DNA from: Pseudomonas sp. Irchel s3h14
Lineage (GTDB): Bacteria; Pseudomonadota; Gammaproteobacteria; Pseudomonadales; Pseudomonadaceae
Length of the DNA: 64,000 bases
Assembly: GCF_900187425.1 (NCBI RefSeq)
Contig: NZ_FYDJ01000002.1
Location: forward strand, 434,001-498,000
Reading direction: 5' to 3'
Shown here piece by piece: positions 1 to 7,801 of the stretch. Both the position numbers and the translations under genes were made by a program. The stretch's first letter is position 1; each line of letters opens with the position of its first letter. A model generated the notes under the pieces. The model was given only the letters and a program-made list of their open reading frames with translations, was not told the origin of the DNA and ran no database searches.

Positions 1-1
1 G

Positions 2-373
2 GAGCCAGACGCCACGGTGCGCAGCAGTGCCGGCGAGATTATCGTCAGCGTCACCAGCGAACCCGGCCTGCAACGCGGCCACCACTACCGATTGCTACTC
101 GACGGCCAACCCACCGCAGCGCCCGGCCTGAGCCCAGTATTCGCCCTGAGCAACATTGATCGCGGCAGCCATAACCTCTCCGTGGAAATCCTCGACGAGC
201 AGGGCCGCACGGTCGAGCGCACCGCCAACCAGCCGTTCCATATGCTGCGCATCTCTCTCGCGCAGAAGCGCCAGGTCAAACCCTGCGCCCTCGCCGACTA
301 CGGCCAACGGCCGGAATGTCCGCTCAAAGACAAACCCGTAGAAGAAAAAAATCCCTTCCTGCGCTTCTTCTAA
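2..373 (+). CDS. DUF4124-type conserved protein, C-terminal part (runs off left edge)
   Basis: The reading frame is open to the left edge of the window, so only the last 124 or so residues are seen and no start can be assigned. The visible part looks like an immunoglobulin-like or carbohydrate-binding beta fold (residues with PVFALSNIDRGSHNLSVEI) followed by a charged, proline-rich tail ending in FLRFF. In Pseudomonas a DUF4124-domain protein of unknown function commonly sits between glnA and ntrB, and this position fits. Assignment to that family is by context; the DUF4124 domain itself would lie outside the window. Confidence 0.7.
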   Translation, partial: EPDATVRSSAGEIIVSVTSEPGLQRGHHYRLLLDGQPTAAPGLSPVFALSNIDRGSHNLSVEILDEQGRTVERTANQPFHMLRISLAQKRQVKPCALADYGQRPECPLKDKPVEEKNPFLRFF

Positions 374-389
374 CGCCGTTCAGGTTTGC

Positions 390-404
390 GCACTATATTG
401 GTGC
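390..404 (+). promoter_or_regulatory. NtrC-binding enhancer site upstream of ntrBC
   Basis: GCACTATATTGGTGC matches the classical NtrC palindrome (GCAC-YANATT-GGTGC). A partly overlapping inverted pair, GGTGCA-N6-TGCACC at 400-417, may be a second, weaker site. It lies about 130 bp upstream of a sigma-54 promoter, a normal enhancer distance. This implies autoregulation of ntrBC by NtrC~P, an inference not tested here. Confidence 0.7.
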
Positions 405-531
405 AATTGGTTGCACCGTACTCACATCCCAACCCATTTTGGTTCGAAAGTACCCGTCAAAGCTGGCAGAACGCCACGCAAACGAGCGTCAAACGCCCGT
501 TTCAGGCCTTTAACGCTTCTTTTCGGAGCCT

Positions 532-547
532 TGGTTTGGTTTTTGCA
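532..547 (+). promoter_or_regulatory. sigma-54 promoter of ntrBC
   Basis: TGGTTTGGTTTTTGCA has GG and GC separated by exactly 10 bp, with TTGCA at the -12 element, matching the RpoN consensus TGGCACG-N4-TTGCW in the diagnostic positions. The ntrB start codon lies 57 bp downstream. Confidence 0.65.
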
Positions 548-603
548 TTTTCCTTGTATCGGCGCGTTATTCACGCGCATGCCCTGCTCCAAAAGAGGTC
601 CTG

Positions 604-1689
604 ATGACCATTAGCGACGCACTGCATCGATTGCTACTCGACAACCTGACCACCGCCACCATTCTGCTCGACGCCGAACTGCGCCTCGAGTACATGAACC
701 CGGCAGCGGAGATGCTCCTGGCCATCAGCGGTCAGCGTAGCCATGGGCAGTTCATCAGCGAGTTGTTCACCGAATCCACCGAGGCGCTGAACTCCCTGCG
801 CCAAGCGGTCCAGCAGGCGCACCCGTTCACCAAGCGCGAAGCGATGCTTACCGCCCTCACCGGCCAGACGCTGACCGTCGACTACGCGGTAACGCCGATC
901 CTGGCCAACGGCGCCACGATGCTGCTGCTGGAAGTCCACCCCCGTGACCGCTTGCTGCGGATCACCAAGGAAGAGGCGCAGCTGTCGAAGCAGGAAACCA
1001 GCAAGATGCTGGTGCGCGGCCTCGCTCACGAAATCAAGAATCCTCTCGGCGGGATACGCGGCGCGGCGCAATTGCTGGCCCGCGAACTGCCGGAAGAAAG
1101 CCTGCGCGACTACACCAACGTGATCATTGAAGAAGCCGACCGCCTGCGCAATCTGGTCGATCGCATGCTCGGTTCCAATAAGCTGCCGTCACTGGCGATG
1201 TGCAACGTCCACGAAGTTCTGGAACGCGTTTGTCATCTGGTGGAGGCCGAAAGCCAGGGCTGCATCACTTTGGTGCGCGACTACGACCCAAGCATTCCCG
1301 ACGTGTTGATCGACCGCGAACAGATGATTCAGGCCGTGCTGAACATCGTGCGCAATGCGATGCAGGCCATCAGCAGCCAGAACGAGCTGCGCCTGGGCCG
1401 CATCAGCCTGCGCACCCGCGCCATGCGCCAGTTCACCATCGGCCACGTGCGCCATCGCCTGGTGACCAAGATCGAAATCATCGACAACGGCCCGGGCATT
1501 CCCGCGGAGTTGCAGGAAACCATCTTCTTCCCCATGGTCAGCGGCCGTCCGGACGGTACCGGGCTGGGCCTGGCCATAACCCAGAACATCATCAGCCAGC
1601 ACCAGGGCCTGATCGAATGTGACAGCCATCCAGGCCACACCACCTTCTCGATCTTTCTGCCACTGGAACAAGGAGCCACATCGACATGA
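604..1689 (+). CDS. ntrB: Nitrogen regulation sensor histidine kinase NtrB (GlnL)
   Basis: Cytosolic histidine kinase and phosphatase that controls NtrC according to nitrogen status through PII. An N-terminal PAS domain (about residues 8-120) precedes the dimerisation/phosphotransfer helix with the phospho-accepting His142 in HEIKNP. The ATP-binding domain shows the N box (NIVRNA), G1 box (DNGPGIP) and G2 box (GTGLGLAI). There are no membrane segments, as expected for NtrB. Length 361 aa is normal. The start is preceded by AAAAGAGG. The stop overlaps the ntrC start by 4 nt, indicating translational coupling. Confidence 0.96.
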   Translation: MTISDALHRLLLDNLTTATILLDAELRLEYMNPAAEMLLAISGQRSHGQFISELFTESTEALNSLRQAVQQAHPFTKREAMLTALTGQTLTVDYAVTPILANGATMLLLEVHPRDRLLRITKEEAQLSKQETSKMLVRGLAHEIKNPLGGIRGAAQLLARELPEESLRDYTNVIIEEADRLRNLVDRMLGSNKLPSLAMCNVHEVLERVCHLVEAESQGCITLVRDYDPSIPDVLIDREQMIQAVLNIVRNAMQAISSQNELRLGRISLRTRAMRQFTIGHVRHRLVTKIEIIDNGPGIPAELQETIFFPMVSGRPDGTGLGLAITQNIISQHQGLIECDSHPGHTTFSIFLPLEQGATST

Positions 1690-3122
1690 GCCGTAGTGAA
1701 ACCGTGTGGATCGTCGATGACGACCGTTCTATCCGTTGGGTCCTGGAAAAAGCCTTGCAGCAAGAAGGCATGACCACGCAAAGCTTCGACAGCGCCGATG
1801 GCGTGATGAGCCGCCTGGCGCGCCAGCAGCCCGACGTGATCATCTCCGACATTCGCATGCCGGGTGCCAGTGGTCTGGACCTTCTGGCGCGGATTCGCGA
1901 ACAACACCCACGGCTGCCGGTCATCATCATGACCGCTCACTCCGATCTGGACAGCGCTGTCGCGTCCTATCAGGGCGGCGCATTTGAATACCTGCCCAAG
2001 CCGTTCGACGTTGACGAAGCGGTGTCGCTGGTCAAACGCGCGAACCAGCACGCCCAGGAACAGCAAGGCCTGGAAGTCCCGGTCGCCTTGACCCGCACCC
2101 CGGAAATCATCGGTGAAGCGCCGGCGATGCAGGAAGTGTTTCGCGCCATCGGGCGCTTGAGCCACTCCAACATCACTGTGCTGATCAACGGTGAATCCGG
2201 TACCGGTAAAGAGCTGGTGGCCCACGCCCTGCACCGTCACAGCCCACGGGCGGCTTCGCCGTTCATTGCGCTGAACATGGCGGCGATCCCGAAAGACCTG
2301 ATGGAATCCGAGCTGTTCGGCCATGAGAAAGGCGCGTTCACCGGCGCGGCCAACCTGCGTCGTGGTCGCTTTGAACAGGCTGACGGCGGCACGCTGTTCC
2401 TCGATGAAATCGGCGACATGCCGGCAGACACCCAGACTCGTTTGCTGCGGGTGTTGGCGGACGGCGAGTTCTATCGCGTCGGCGGCCATGTGCCGGTGAA
2501 GGTCGATGTGCGAATCATCGCCGCGACTCACCAGAATCTGGAAACCCTGGTGCACGCCGGGAAATTCCGTGAGGACTTGTTCCACCGCCTCAACGTGATC
2601 CGCATCCACATTCCACGGCTGTCGGACCGTCGCGAAGACATCCCGACCCTGGCCAAGCACTTCCTCAGCCGCGCCGCGCAAGAACTGGCGGTGGAGCCGA
2701 AGCTGCTGAAAAGCGAAACCGAGGAATACCTGAAGAACCTGCCGTGGGGCGGCAACGTGCGTCAGCTGGAGAACACCTGCCGCTGGATCACAGTGATGGC
2801 TTCGGGTCGCGAAGTGCACATCAGCGACCTGCCGCCGGAGCTGCTGAACCTGCCGCAGGATTCGGCGCCAGTGACCAACTGGGAGCAAGCGCTGCGCCAG
2901 TGGGCTGATCAGGCGCTGGCTCGCGGCCAGTCGAGCCTGCTCGACAGCGCCGTGCCGGCCTTCGAGCGGATCATGATCGAAACCGCCCTCAAACACACCG
3001 CCGGCCGCCGCCGCGATGCCGCGGTTTTGTTGGGTTGGGGGCGTAATACCCTGACGCGCAAGATCAAGGAATTGGGGATGAAGGTTGATGGTGGGGATGA
3101 TGATGAAGGGGAAGAGGGTTAA
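1686..3122 (+). CDS. ntrC: Nitrogen regulation response regulator NtrC (GlnG)
   Basis: Sigma-54-dependent activator of nitrogen-limitation genes. The receiver domain (1-120) carries the acidic pocket IVDDD and phospho-acceptor Asp55 in SDIRMPG. The AAA+ domain (about 140-380) has Walker A GESGTGKE, the sigma-54-contacting GAFTGA loop and Walker B GGTLFLDEIGDM. A Fis-type helix-turn-helix ends the protein (AVLLGWGRNTLTRKI), followed by an acidic tail. At 478 aa it is full length. It is co-transcribed with ntrB, from the sigma-54 promoter at 532-547 and probably others. Confidence 0.97.
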   Translation: MSRSETVWIVDDDRSIRWVLEKALQQEGMTTQSFDSADGVMSRLARQQPDVIISDIRMPGASGLDLLARIREQHPRLPVIIMTAHSDLDSAVASYQGGAFEYLPKPFDVDEAVSLVKRANQHAQEQQGLEVPVALTRTPEIIGEAPAMQEVFRAIGRLSHSNITVLINGESGTGKELVAHALHRHSPRAASPFIALNMAAIPKDLMESELFGHEKGAFTGAANLRRGRFEQADGGTLFLDEIGDMPADTQTRLLRVLADGEFYRVGGHVPVKVDVRIIAATHQNLETLVHAGKFREDLFHRLNVIRIHIPRLSDRREDIPTLAKHFLSRAAQELAVEPKLLKSETEEYLKNLPWGGNVRQLENTCRWITVMASGREVHISDLPPELLNLPQDSAPVTNWEQALRQWADQALARGQSSLLDSAVPAFERIMIETALKHTAGRRRDAAVLLGWGRNTLTRKIKELGMKVDGGDDDEGEEG

Positions 3123-3132
3123 TCCTTAAGCC

Positions 3133-3242
3133 GATCGTTCCCACGCTCTGCGTGGGAATGCAGCCCGGGACGCTCCGCGTCCCTGCCGAAGCGGACGCAG
3201 AGCGTCCATTGAGGCATTCCCACGCAGAGCGTGGGAACGATC
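3133..3242. repeat. Inverted extragenic repeat, 'CGTTCCCACGC' family, copy 1
   Basis: A 110-bp unit with arms GATCGTTCCCACGCTCTGCG and its complement at the two ends, plus an inner pair built on GGACGC...GCGTCC. Nearly the same unit recurs at 57156-57262 and 59994-60100. It is a REP-type intergenic element that could fold as a cruciform or stabilise the ntrC mRNA 3' end. Confidence 0.9.
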
Positions 3243-3350
3243 ATCGACCCTCTGTGCACCGCCGCAATGCACCGTGAACCGCAATCGCGCACGGCAACAG
3301 ATCCGAAATCCCGCTTCCGTCCGCAATCGACCCCCTATCAAAAAAACACC

Positions 3351-3373
3351 AAAGCCCCGGAATACGGGGCTTT
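3351..3373. terminator. Hairpin terminator between ntrC and 3' repeats
   Basis: AAAGCCCCGG-AATA-CGGGGCTTT stem-loop. On the minus strand it is followed after 4 nt by a run of seven T; on the plus strand there are only three T. It may act in either direction. Confidence 0.6.
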
Positions 3374-3476
3374 CGACGTTTCAGCGCGACATTCTGTTTC
3401 AACTTGTTAAAACCTGGCACGCCCCCTGCAATAGTCCATTCAGTGATTCAGTTCACTACCCGGTTTCGGGGACCTT

Positions 3477-3660
3477 GGTACAGGCAGGCCGGGGATTCCC
3501 CTCTTTACATCGGGCTCACACCGCACAAGCGACGAGCCCAAGCAGTTTTGGGGCCCTTGATACAGGCAGGTCAGGGGTTCCTTCTTTACACCGGGCTCAC
3601 GACGTAATGCGTGAGCCCTGCCGTTTTGGGAACCTTGGTACAGGCAGGCCGGGGATTCCC
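3477..3660. repeat. Three tandem ~80-bp hairpin-containing direct repeats
   Basis: The core GGTACAGGCAGGCCGGGGAT begins at 3477 and 3637, and a diverged copy (GATACAGGCAGGTCAGGGGT) at 3559, giving a period of 82 and 78 bp. Between the cores are GGGCTC...GAGCCC stem-loops (3522-3539 and 3593-3616). The third copy ends against the stop codon of the minus-strand gene at 3665. It is not a CRISPR array: the spacers are themselves similar and palindromic. Confidence 0.8.
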
Positions 3661-3664
3661 TCTT

Positions 3665-4105
3665 TTATTGCTCTCGGAGATGGATCTCCAGCCGCCAGCG
3701 GTCATCGACCTCGCTACCGGCCCACTCGCCCTGCAGTGGCCGGGCCGCCACCACCGTCAGCAACAACCCCCCATCACTCAAACGCACGCGCCAGTTCACG
3801 TTCTTGTCGTTGAGCTTGAGCTGACCTTTCTGTGCCTTGCCTTCAGCCTCGAACAGCAGCGCGAGGCTACCGTCGACGAACTCGCCGTGAGCCTTGGGTT
3901 CGTTGTTGAACCACACCACCAACCCATCGTTCGTGACCTCGACCTGCTGCAATTCGCTGGGGTCGGGGGTGGTCAGGCGACCGATCATCAACCCCACCAT
4001 CACCCCTACAATCGCCAGCGAAGCCATCACTCGCGGGAATAGTTTCGAACGGTTGTCCACGGGCGGCGTAGAATGCCGCTCATCTTTACCTTCGGAGCCG
4101 TGCAT
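3665..4105 (-). CDS. Conserved hypothetical membrane-anchored protein
   Basis: A 146-aa protein with a short charged N-terminus, one hydrophobic helix at about residues 24-43 (ASLAIVGVMVGLMIG) and a C-terminal beta-rich region without recognisable motif. The topology suggests an inner-membrane anchor with a periplasmic domain. The assigned ATG overlaps the trmL ATG on the other strand; a start at Met27 (4027) would remove the overlap but also cut into the helix. The position beside trmL is what I recall for pseudomonads. Function unknown. Confidence 0.7.
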   Translation of the reverse strand: MHGSEGKDERHSTPPVDNRSKLFPRVMASLAIVGVMVGLMIGRLTTPDPSELQQVEVTNDGLVVWFNNEPKAHGEFVDGSLALLFEAEGKAQKGQLKLNDKNVNWRVRLSDGGLLLTVVAARPLQGEWAGSEVDDRWRLEIHLREQ

Positions 4106-4559
4106 GTTTCACGTCATCCTTTTCCAACCAGAAATTCCGCCGAATACCGGCAACGTTATCAGGCTGTGCGCCAACAGTGGCTGCCACCTGCATTTGATCG
4201 AACCGCTGGGCTTCGAGATGGACGACAAGCGTCTGCGCCGGGCCGGCCTCGATTACCACGAGTATGCCACCCTACAGCGCCACGCAGACCTCGCCAGCTG
4301 TCTGGAAAGCCTCGGTCATCCTCGGCTGTTCGCCTTCACCACCAAGGGCTCGCGACCGTTCCACGATGCCAGCTTCGCCGAGGGAGATGCGTTCCTGTTC
4401 GGCCCGGAAAGCCGTGGCTTGCCGGCGGAAGTACTCGATGCCCTGCCCGGCGAACAGCGCCTGCGCCTGCCGATGCGTGAAGGTTGCCGCAGCCTGAACC
4501 TGTCGAACACCGTAGCGGTCGCCGTGTACGAAGGCTGGCGCCAGCTCGGTTTCAAGTAA
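4104..4559 (+). CDS. trmL: tRNA (cytidine(34)-2'-O)-methyltransferase TrmL
   Basis: SPOUT-class enzyme that 2'-O-methylates the wobble nucleotide of tRNA-Leu isoacceptors. The 151-aa protein opens with FHVILFQPEIPPNTGNVIRL and carries the three SPOUT SAM-knot motifs: NTGN near the start, FGPESRGLP around residue 98 and LNLSNTVAVAVYEG near the end. The ATG at 4104 is chosen because homology begins exactly there, although the frame is open upstream to 3894. The RBS is weak (TTCGGAG at 4091-4097). Confidence 0.93.
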   Translation: MFHVILFQPEIPPNTGNVIRLCANSGCHLHLIEPLGFEMDDKRLRRAGLDYHEYATLQRHADLASCLESLGHPRLFAFTTKGSRPFHDASFAEGDAFLFGPESRGLPAEVLDALPGEQRLRLPMREGCRSLNLSNTVAVAVYEGWRQLGFK

Positions 4560-4573
4560 CAGCACATAACAAA

Positions 4574-4663
4574 TGTGGGAGCGGGCTTGCTCGCGAAGGG
4601 GTCATAACATTCAACATCATCGTTGTCTGTTACACCGCTTTCGCGAGCAAGCCCGCTCCCACA
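4574..4663. repeat. REPIN-like inverted repeat, 'TGTGGGAGCGGGCTTGCTCG' family, copy 1
   Basis: A 90-bp element whose outer arms are TGTGGGAGCGGGCTTGCTCG and its complement, in inverted orientation around a short variable centre. It lies between the convergent genes trmL and secB. Homologous copies are at 7599-7688 and 18593-18682. These are the common P. fluorescens REP doublets (REPINs), mobilised in trans by RAYT transposases, none of which is present here. Confidence 0.9.
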
Positions 4664-4691
4664 TTGAAATTGCTTTGGTGCTTAAAACCGC

Positions 4692-5177
4692 TTACTGAAC
4701 AGTCGGGGTTTCGCCCGCGGCCTGCATGCGTTGCAGCTCTTGTGCGTACAGCGCGTCGAAGTTCACCGGGGCCAGCATCAGCGCCGGGAACGAACCGCGG
4801 GTGACCAGGCTGTCCAGGGTTTCGCGAGCGTACGGGAACAGGATGTTCGGGCAGAACGCGCCGAGGGTGTGGCTCATCGAAGCGTCGTCGAGGTTCTTGA
4901 TCAGGAAGATCCCGGCCTGTTGCACTTCAGCAATGAACGCCACTTCTTCACCGTTTTTCACGGTAACGGACAAGGTCAGCACGACTTCGTGGAAGTCACC
5001 TTCCAGGGCCTTTTGACGGGTGTTCAGATCCAGACCGACGCTTGGTTCCCACTGCTGGCGGAAGATGGCCGGGCTTTTCGGGGCTTCGAAGGACAAGTCA
5101 CGTACGTAGATGCGCTGCAAGGAGAATTGCGGTGCGGTTTCTTCTTCGCTAGCTGCAGTGTTCTGTTGGTCAGTCAT
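4692..5177 (-). CDS. secB: Protein-export chaperone SecB
   Basis: Tetrameric cytosolic chaperone that keeps preproteins unfolded and delivers them to SecA. At 161 aa it is of typical length. Family signatures are [13 protein letters not shown] near residue 22, LDLNT around 50, the central [13 protein letters not shown] and [15 protein letters not shown] around residue 105. The C-terminus ([11 protein letters not shown]) is the SecA-contacting tail. It is downstream of grxC and the rhodanese gene in one minus-strand cluster, as in other gamma-proteobacteria. RBS GAAAGGAT precedes the ATG. Confidence 0.97.
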   Translation of the reverse strand: MTDQQNTAASEEETAPQFSLQRIYVRDLSFEAPKSPAIFRQQWEPSVGLDLNTRQKALEGDFHEVVLTLSVTVKNGEEVAFIAEVQQAGIFLIKNLDDASMSHTLGAFCPNILFPYARETLDSLVTRGSFPALMLAPVNFDALYAQELQRMQAAGETPTVQ

Positions 5178-5218
5178 CTCAGATCCTTTCTGATCTTGGG
5201 GTCTTGTAGGGAAGGCAT

Positions 5219-5473
5219 TCAGGCCTTGAGCATGGCGTCGAGCTTGCCGGCGCGCTCAAGGGCAAACAAATCATCACAACCACCCACGTGGGTGCTGCCG
5301 ATCCAGATCTGCGGCACGGACGTACGTCCGGCCTTCTGAGCCATGGCGGCACGCACCTGCGGCTTGCCATCGACCTTGATCTCTTCGAAGGCCACGCCTT
5401 TGTTCTCGAGCAGGTACTTGGCTCGCGAACAGTAAGGGCAGTAATCGCTGGAATAGACGACGACGTTGCTCAT
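5219..5473 (-). CDS. grxC: Glutaredoxin 3 (GrxC)
   Basis: Small 84-aa thiol-disulfide oxidoreductase. The dithiol active site CPYC sits at residues 12-15 in [12 protein letters not shown]. The cis-proline SVPQIWIG and the glutathione-binding GGCDDL motifs are intact. It keeps cytosolic thiols reduced using glutathione. It starts 1 nt after the stop of the upstream rhodanese-like gene and lies upstream of secB, so the three are probably co-transcribed. Confidence 0.96.
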   Translation of the reverse strand: MSNVVVYSSDYCPYCSRAKYLLENKGVAFEEIKVDGKPQVRAAMAQKAGRTSVPQIWIGSTHVGGCDDLFALERAGKLDAMLKA

Positions 5474-5474
5474 A

Positions 5475-5888
5475 TCACTTCACCAGCGGCAGGTTGTCGC
5501 CTTTCCAGCTGGAAATACCGCCGGAGAGCTTGGCGGCGGTGAAGCCGGACTTCATCAGTTCGCGGGCATGAGTGCCAGCAGTCTGGCCCATGGCGTCGAC
5601 CAGAATGATGGTCTTGGCCTTGTGCTTTTCCAGTTCGCCGACGCGAGCGGTCAGTTTGTCGTGAGGAATGTTCACCGCGCCAACAATGTGACCGGCGGCG
5701 AAGTCCTTGGTCGAACGAATGTCGATCACAACGCCCGCGTCCTTGTTGACCAGCCCGGTCAGTTCACCGGTGCTCAGGCTGCGGCCGCCGCCTTGCATCT
5801 GATAAGCGATCAGCAACGCCAGCAGTACGACGAAGATACCGACGAGCAGATAGTGGTTAGTGGCAAATTCAATCAGGTGAGCAACCAT
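5475..5888 (-). CDS. Membrane-anchored rhodanese-like protein lacking the catalytic cysteine
   Basis: A 137-aa protein with an N-terminal transmembrane helix (residues 13-29, YLLVGIFVVLLALLIAY) and a single rhodanese domain (VVIDIRSTKDFAAGHI, SGGISSWKG). It matches the YibN-type protein normally found upstream of grxC and secB. The active-site loop reads LVDAMGQTAG, where a Cys is expected at the loop start, and the whole protein has no cysteine, so sulfurtransferase activity by the standard mechanism is unlikely. The start at Met 5888 is preferred over an upstream in-frame ATG at 5936 because homology begins with MVAHLIEFA. Confidence 0.88.
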   Translation of the reverse strand: MVAHLIEFATNHYLLVGIFVVLLALLIAYQMQGGGRSLSTGELTGLVNKDAGVVIDIRSTKDFAAGHIVGAVNIPHDKLTARVGELEKHKAKTIILVDAMGQTAGTHARELMKSGFTAAKLSGGISSWKGDNLPLVK

Positions 5889-6041
5889 CGAAGGAGGTTC
5901 CAGGGCGTTAAAATGTCGGCCAGTATACACAGCCACTATGGTGGGCCAAACCCCGTCCGGCGGTGACGCCGTCGGAACTTAGCTTTAAACTGCCACTCCC
6001 TTTTCCATCGCCCTCTTTTAACTCAGCCACGAGTGGAATCC

Positions 6042-7571
6042 ATGACTACCACGCCTAAACCTTTGGTCCTGATTATTCTCGACGGCTTCGGTCACAGTGA
6101 GAGCCCTGAATCCAACGCCATCTTTGCGGCGAAGAAGCCCGTGCTGGACCGTCTGTGGGCCACCGTGCCAAACGGCCTGATCTCGGGCAGCGGCATGGAC
6201 GTTGGCCTGCCGGATGGCCAGATGGGCAACTCCGAAGTCGGCCACATGAACCTCGGCGCCGGCCGCGTGGTGTATCAGGACTTCACCCGCGTGACCAAAT
6301 CGATCCGCGACGGCGAGTTCTTCGAGAACCCGACCATCTGCGCCGCTGTCGATAAAGCCGTTGCTGCCGGCAAAGCCGTGCACTTCATGGGCCTGCTGTC
6401 CGATGGCGGCGTTCACAGCCACCAGGATCACCTGGTTGCCATGGCTGAACTGGCCTACAAACGTGGCGCTGAAAAAATCTATCTGCACGCCTTCCTCGAC
6501 GGCCGCGACACGCCGCCGAAAAGCGCTCAGTCGTCCATCGAACTGCTGGATGCGGCCTTCCAGGCCCTCGGCAAAGGCCGGATCGCCAGCATTGTCGGCC
6601 GCTACTTCGCCATGGACCGCGACAACCGTTGGGACCGCGTGTCCCAGGCTTACAACCTGATTGTCGACGGCAACGGCGAATTCAACGCCGCCACCGCTCA
6701 GGAAGGTCTGCAAGCGGCGTACGAACGTGGCGAAAGCGACGAATTCGTCAAAGCCACCTCCATCGGTGAGCCGGTGAAAGTCGAAGACGGCGATGCCGTG
6801 GTGTTCATGAACTTCCGCGCTGACCGCGCCCGCGAACTGACCCGCGTGTTCGTCGAAGACGATTTCAAGGAATTCGAACGTGCCCGCCAGCCAAAACTGG
6901 CCGGCTTCGTCATGCTGACTCAGTACGCCGCCAGCATTCCTGCGCCATCGGCCTTCGCTGCGGGCAGCCTGGACAACGTGCTGGGCGACTACCTGGCGAA
7001 AAACGGCAAGACCCAGCTGCGCATCGCCGAAACCGAGAAGTATGCCCACGTAACCTTCTTCTTCTCCGGCGGCCGTGAAGAACCGTTCCCGGGCGAAGAA
7101 CGCATCCTGATCCCGTCGCCAAAAGTCGCCACTTATGACTTGCAGCCAGAGATGAGCGCCCCGGAAGTCACCGACCGCATCGTCGATGCCATCGAAAACC
7201 AGCGTTACGACGTGATCGTGGTCAACTACGCCAACGGCGACATGGTCGGCCACAGCGGTGTGTTTGATGCAGCGGTGAAAGCCGTGGAATGCCTGGACCT
7301 GTGCGTCGGCCGCATCGTCGATGCGCTGGAAAAAGTCGGCGGCGAAGCGCTGATCACTGCCGATCACGGCAATGTCGAGCAGATGTCCGACGAGACTACT
7401 GGCCAAGCGCATACCGCGCACACTACCGAACCGGTGCCGTTCATCTATGTCGGCAAACGTGACTTAAAGGTTCGCGACGGCGGCGTGCTGGCGGATGTGG
7501 CACCGACCATGCTGATGCTGATGGGCCTGGAAAAACCGGCGGAAATGACCGGGACCTCGATTCTGGTGTAA
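6042..7571 (+). CDS. gpmI: 2,3-bisphosphoglycerate-independent phosphoglycerate mutase
   Basis: Mn-dependent interconversion of 3- and 2-phosphoglycerate in glycolysis and gluconeogenesis. The 509-aa protein has the alkaline-phosphatase-fold metal site [10 protein letters not shown], the phosphoserine loop QMGNSEVGH near residue 65, [11 protein letters not shown], and the C-terminal metal ligands in [11 protein letters not shown] and GQAHTAHT. The ATG at 6042 follows GAGTGGAA and begins the homologous region; an in-frame GTG lies 9 nt upstream. Confidence 0.97.
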   Translation: MTTTPKPLVLIILDGFGHSESPESNAIFAAKKPVLDRLWATVPNGLISGSGMDVGLPDGQMGNSEVGHMNLGAGRVVYQDFTRVTKSIRDGEFFENPTICAAVDKAVAAGKAVHFMGLLSDGGVHSHQDHLVAMAELAYKRGAEKIYLHAFLDGRDTPPKSAQSSIELLDAAFQALGKGRIASIVGRYFAMDRDNRWDRVSQAYNLIVDGNGEFNAATAQEGLQAAYERGESDEFVKATSIGEPVKVEDGDAVVFMNFRADRARELTRVFVEDDFKEFERARQPKLAGFVMLTQYAASIPAPSAFAAGSLDNVLGDYLAKNGKTQLRIAETEKYAHVTFFFSGGREEPFPGEERILIPSPKVATYDLQPEMSAPEVTDRIVDAIENQRYDVIVVNYANGDMVGHSGVFDAAVKAVECLDLCVGRIVDALEKVGGEALITADHGNVEQMSDETTGQAHTAHTTEPVPFIYVGKRDLKVRDGGVLADVAPTMLMLMGLEKPAEMTGTSILV

Positions 7572-7598
7572 CCCGCCCCTTCAAACACCGCCATACCC

Positions 7599-7688
7599 TG
7601 TGGGAGCGGGCTTGCTCGCGAATGCGGTGGGTCAGTCGACATCAACGTTGCCTGACACACCGCATTCGCGAGCAAGCCCGCTCCCACA
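7599..7688. repeat. REPIN-like inverted repeat, copy 2
   Basis: Same family as 4574-4663, between gpmI and the envC-like gene. The centre (GTCAGTCGACATCAACG...CCTGACACACCGC) is close to that of copy 3. Confidence 0.9.
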
Positions 7689-7801
7689 CTGGTTTGTGGG
7701 TGTTTTGGGGTCCAGTCATCACACAGCCCCAATTGGGCATTTTTTTTGCCACGCTTGGCGGGCATACTAGGCTGTCCCTTTCCCTGGTGTCACCCGCCTC
7801 T

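Noticed and set aside
1329..2996. 555-aa minus-strand open frame across ntrB/ntrC
   Set aside because: Antisense shadow of two well-supported genes; no recognisable motif or RBS.
3477..3660. CRISPR array
   Set aside because: Only three units of about 80 bp, with spacers that are palindromic and similar to one another; no cas genes.
6018..7421. 467-aa minus-strand open frame across gpmI
   Set aside because: Shadow of gpmI; His/Ala/Phe-rich composition typical of antisense translation.
7622..7801. N-terminal extension of the EnvC-like protein
   Set aside because: It runs through the REPIN repeat; the signal peptide begins at 7802.
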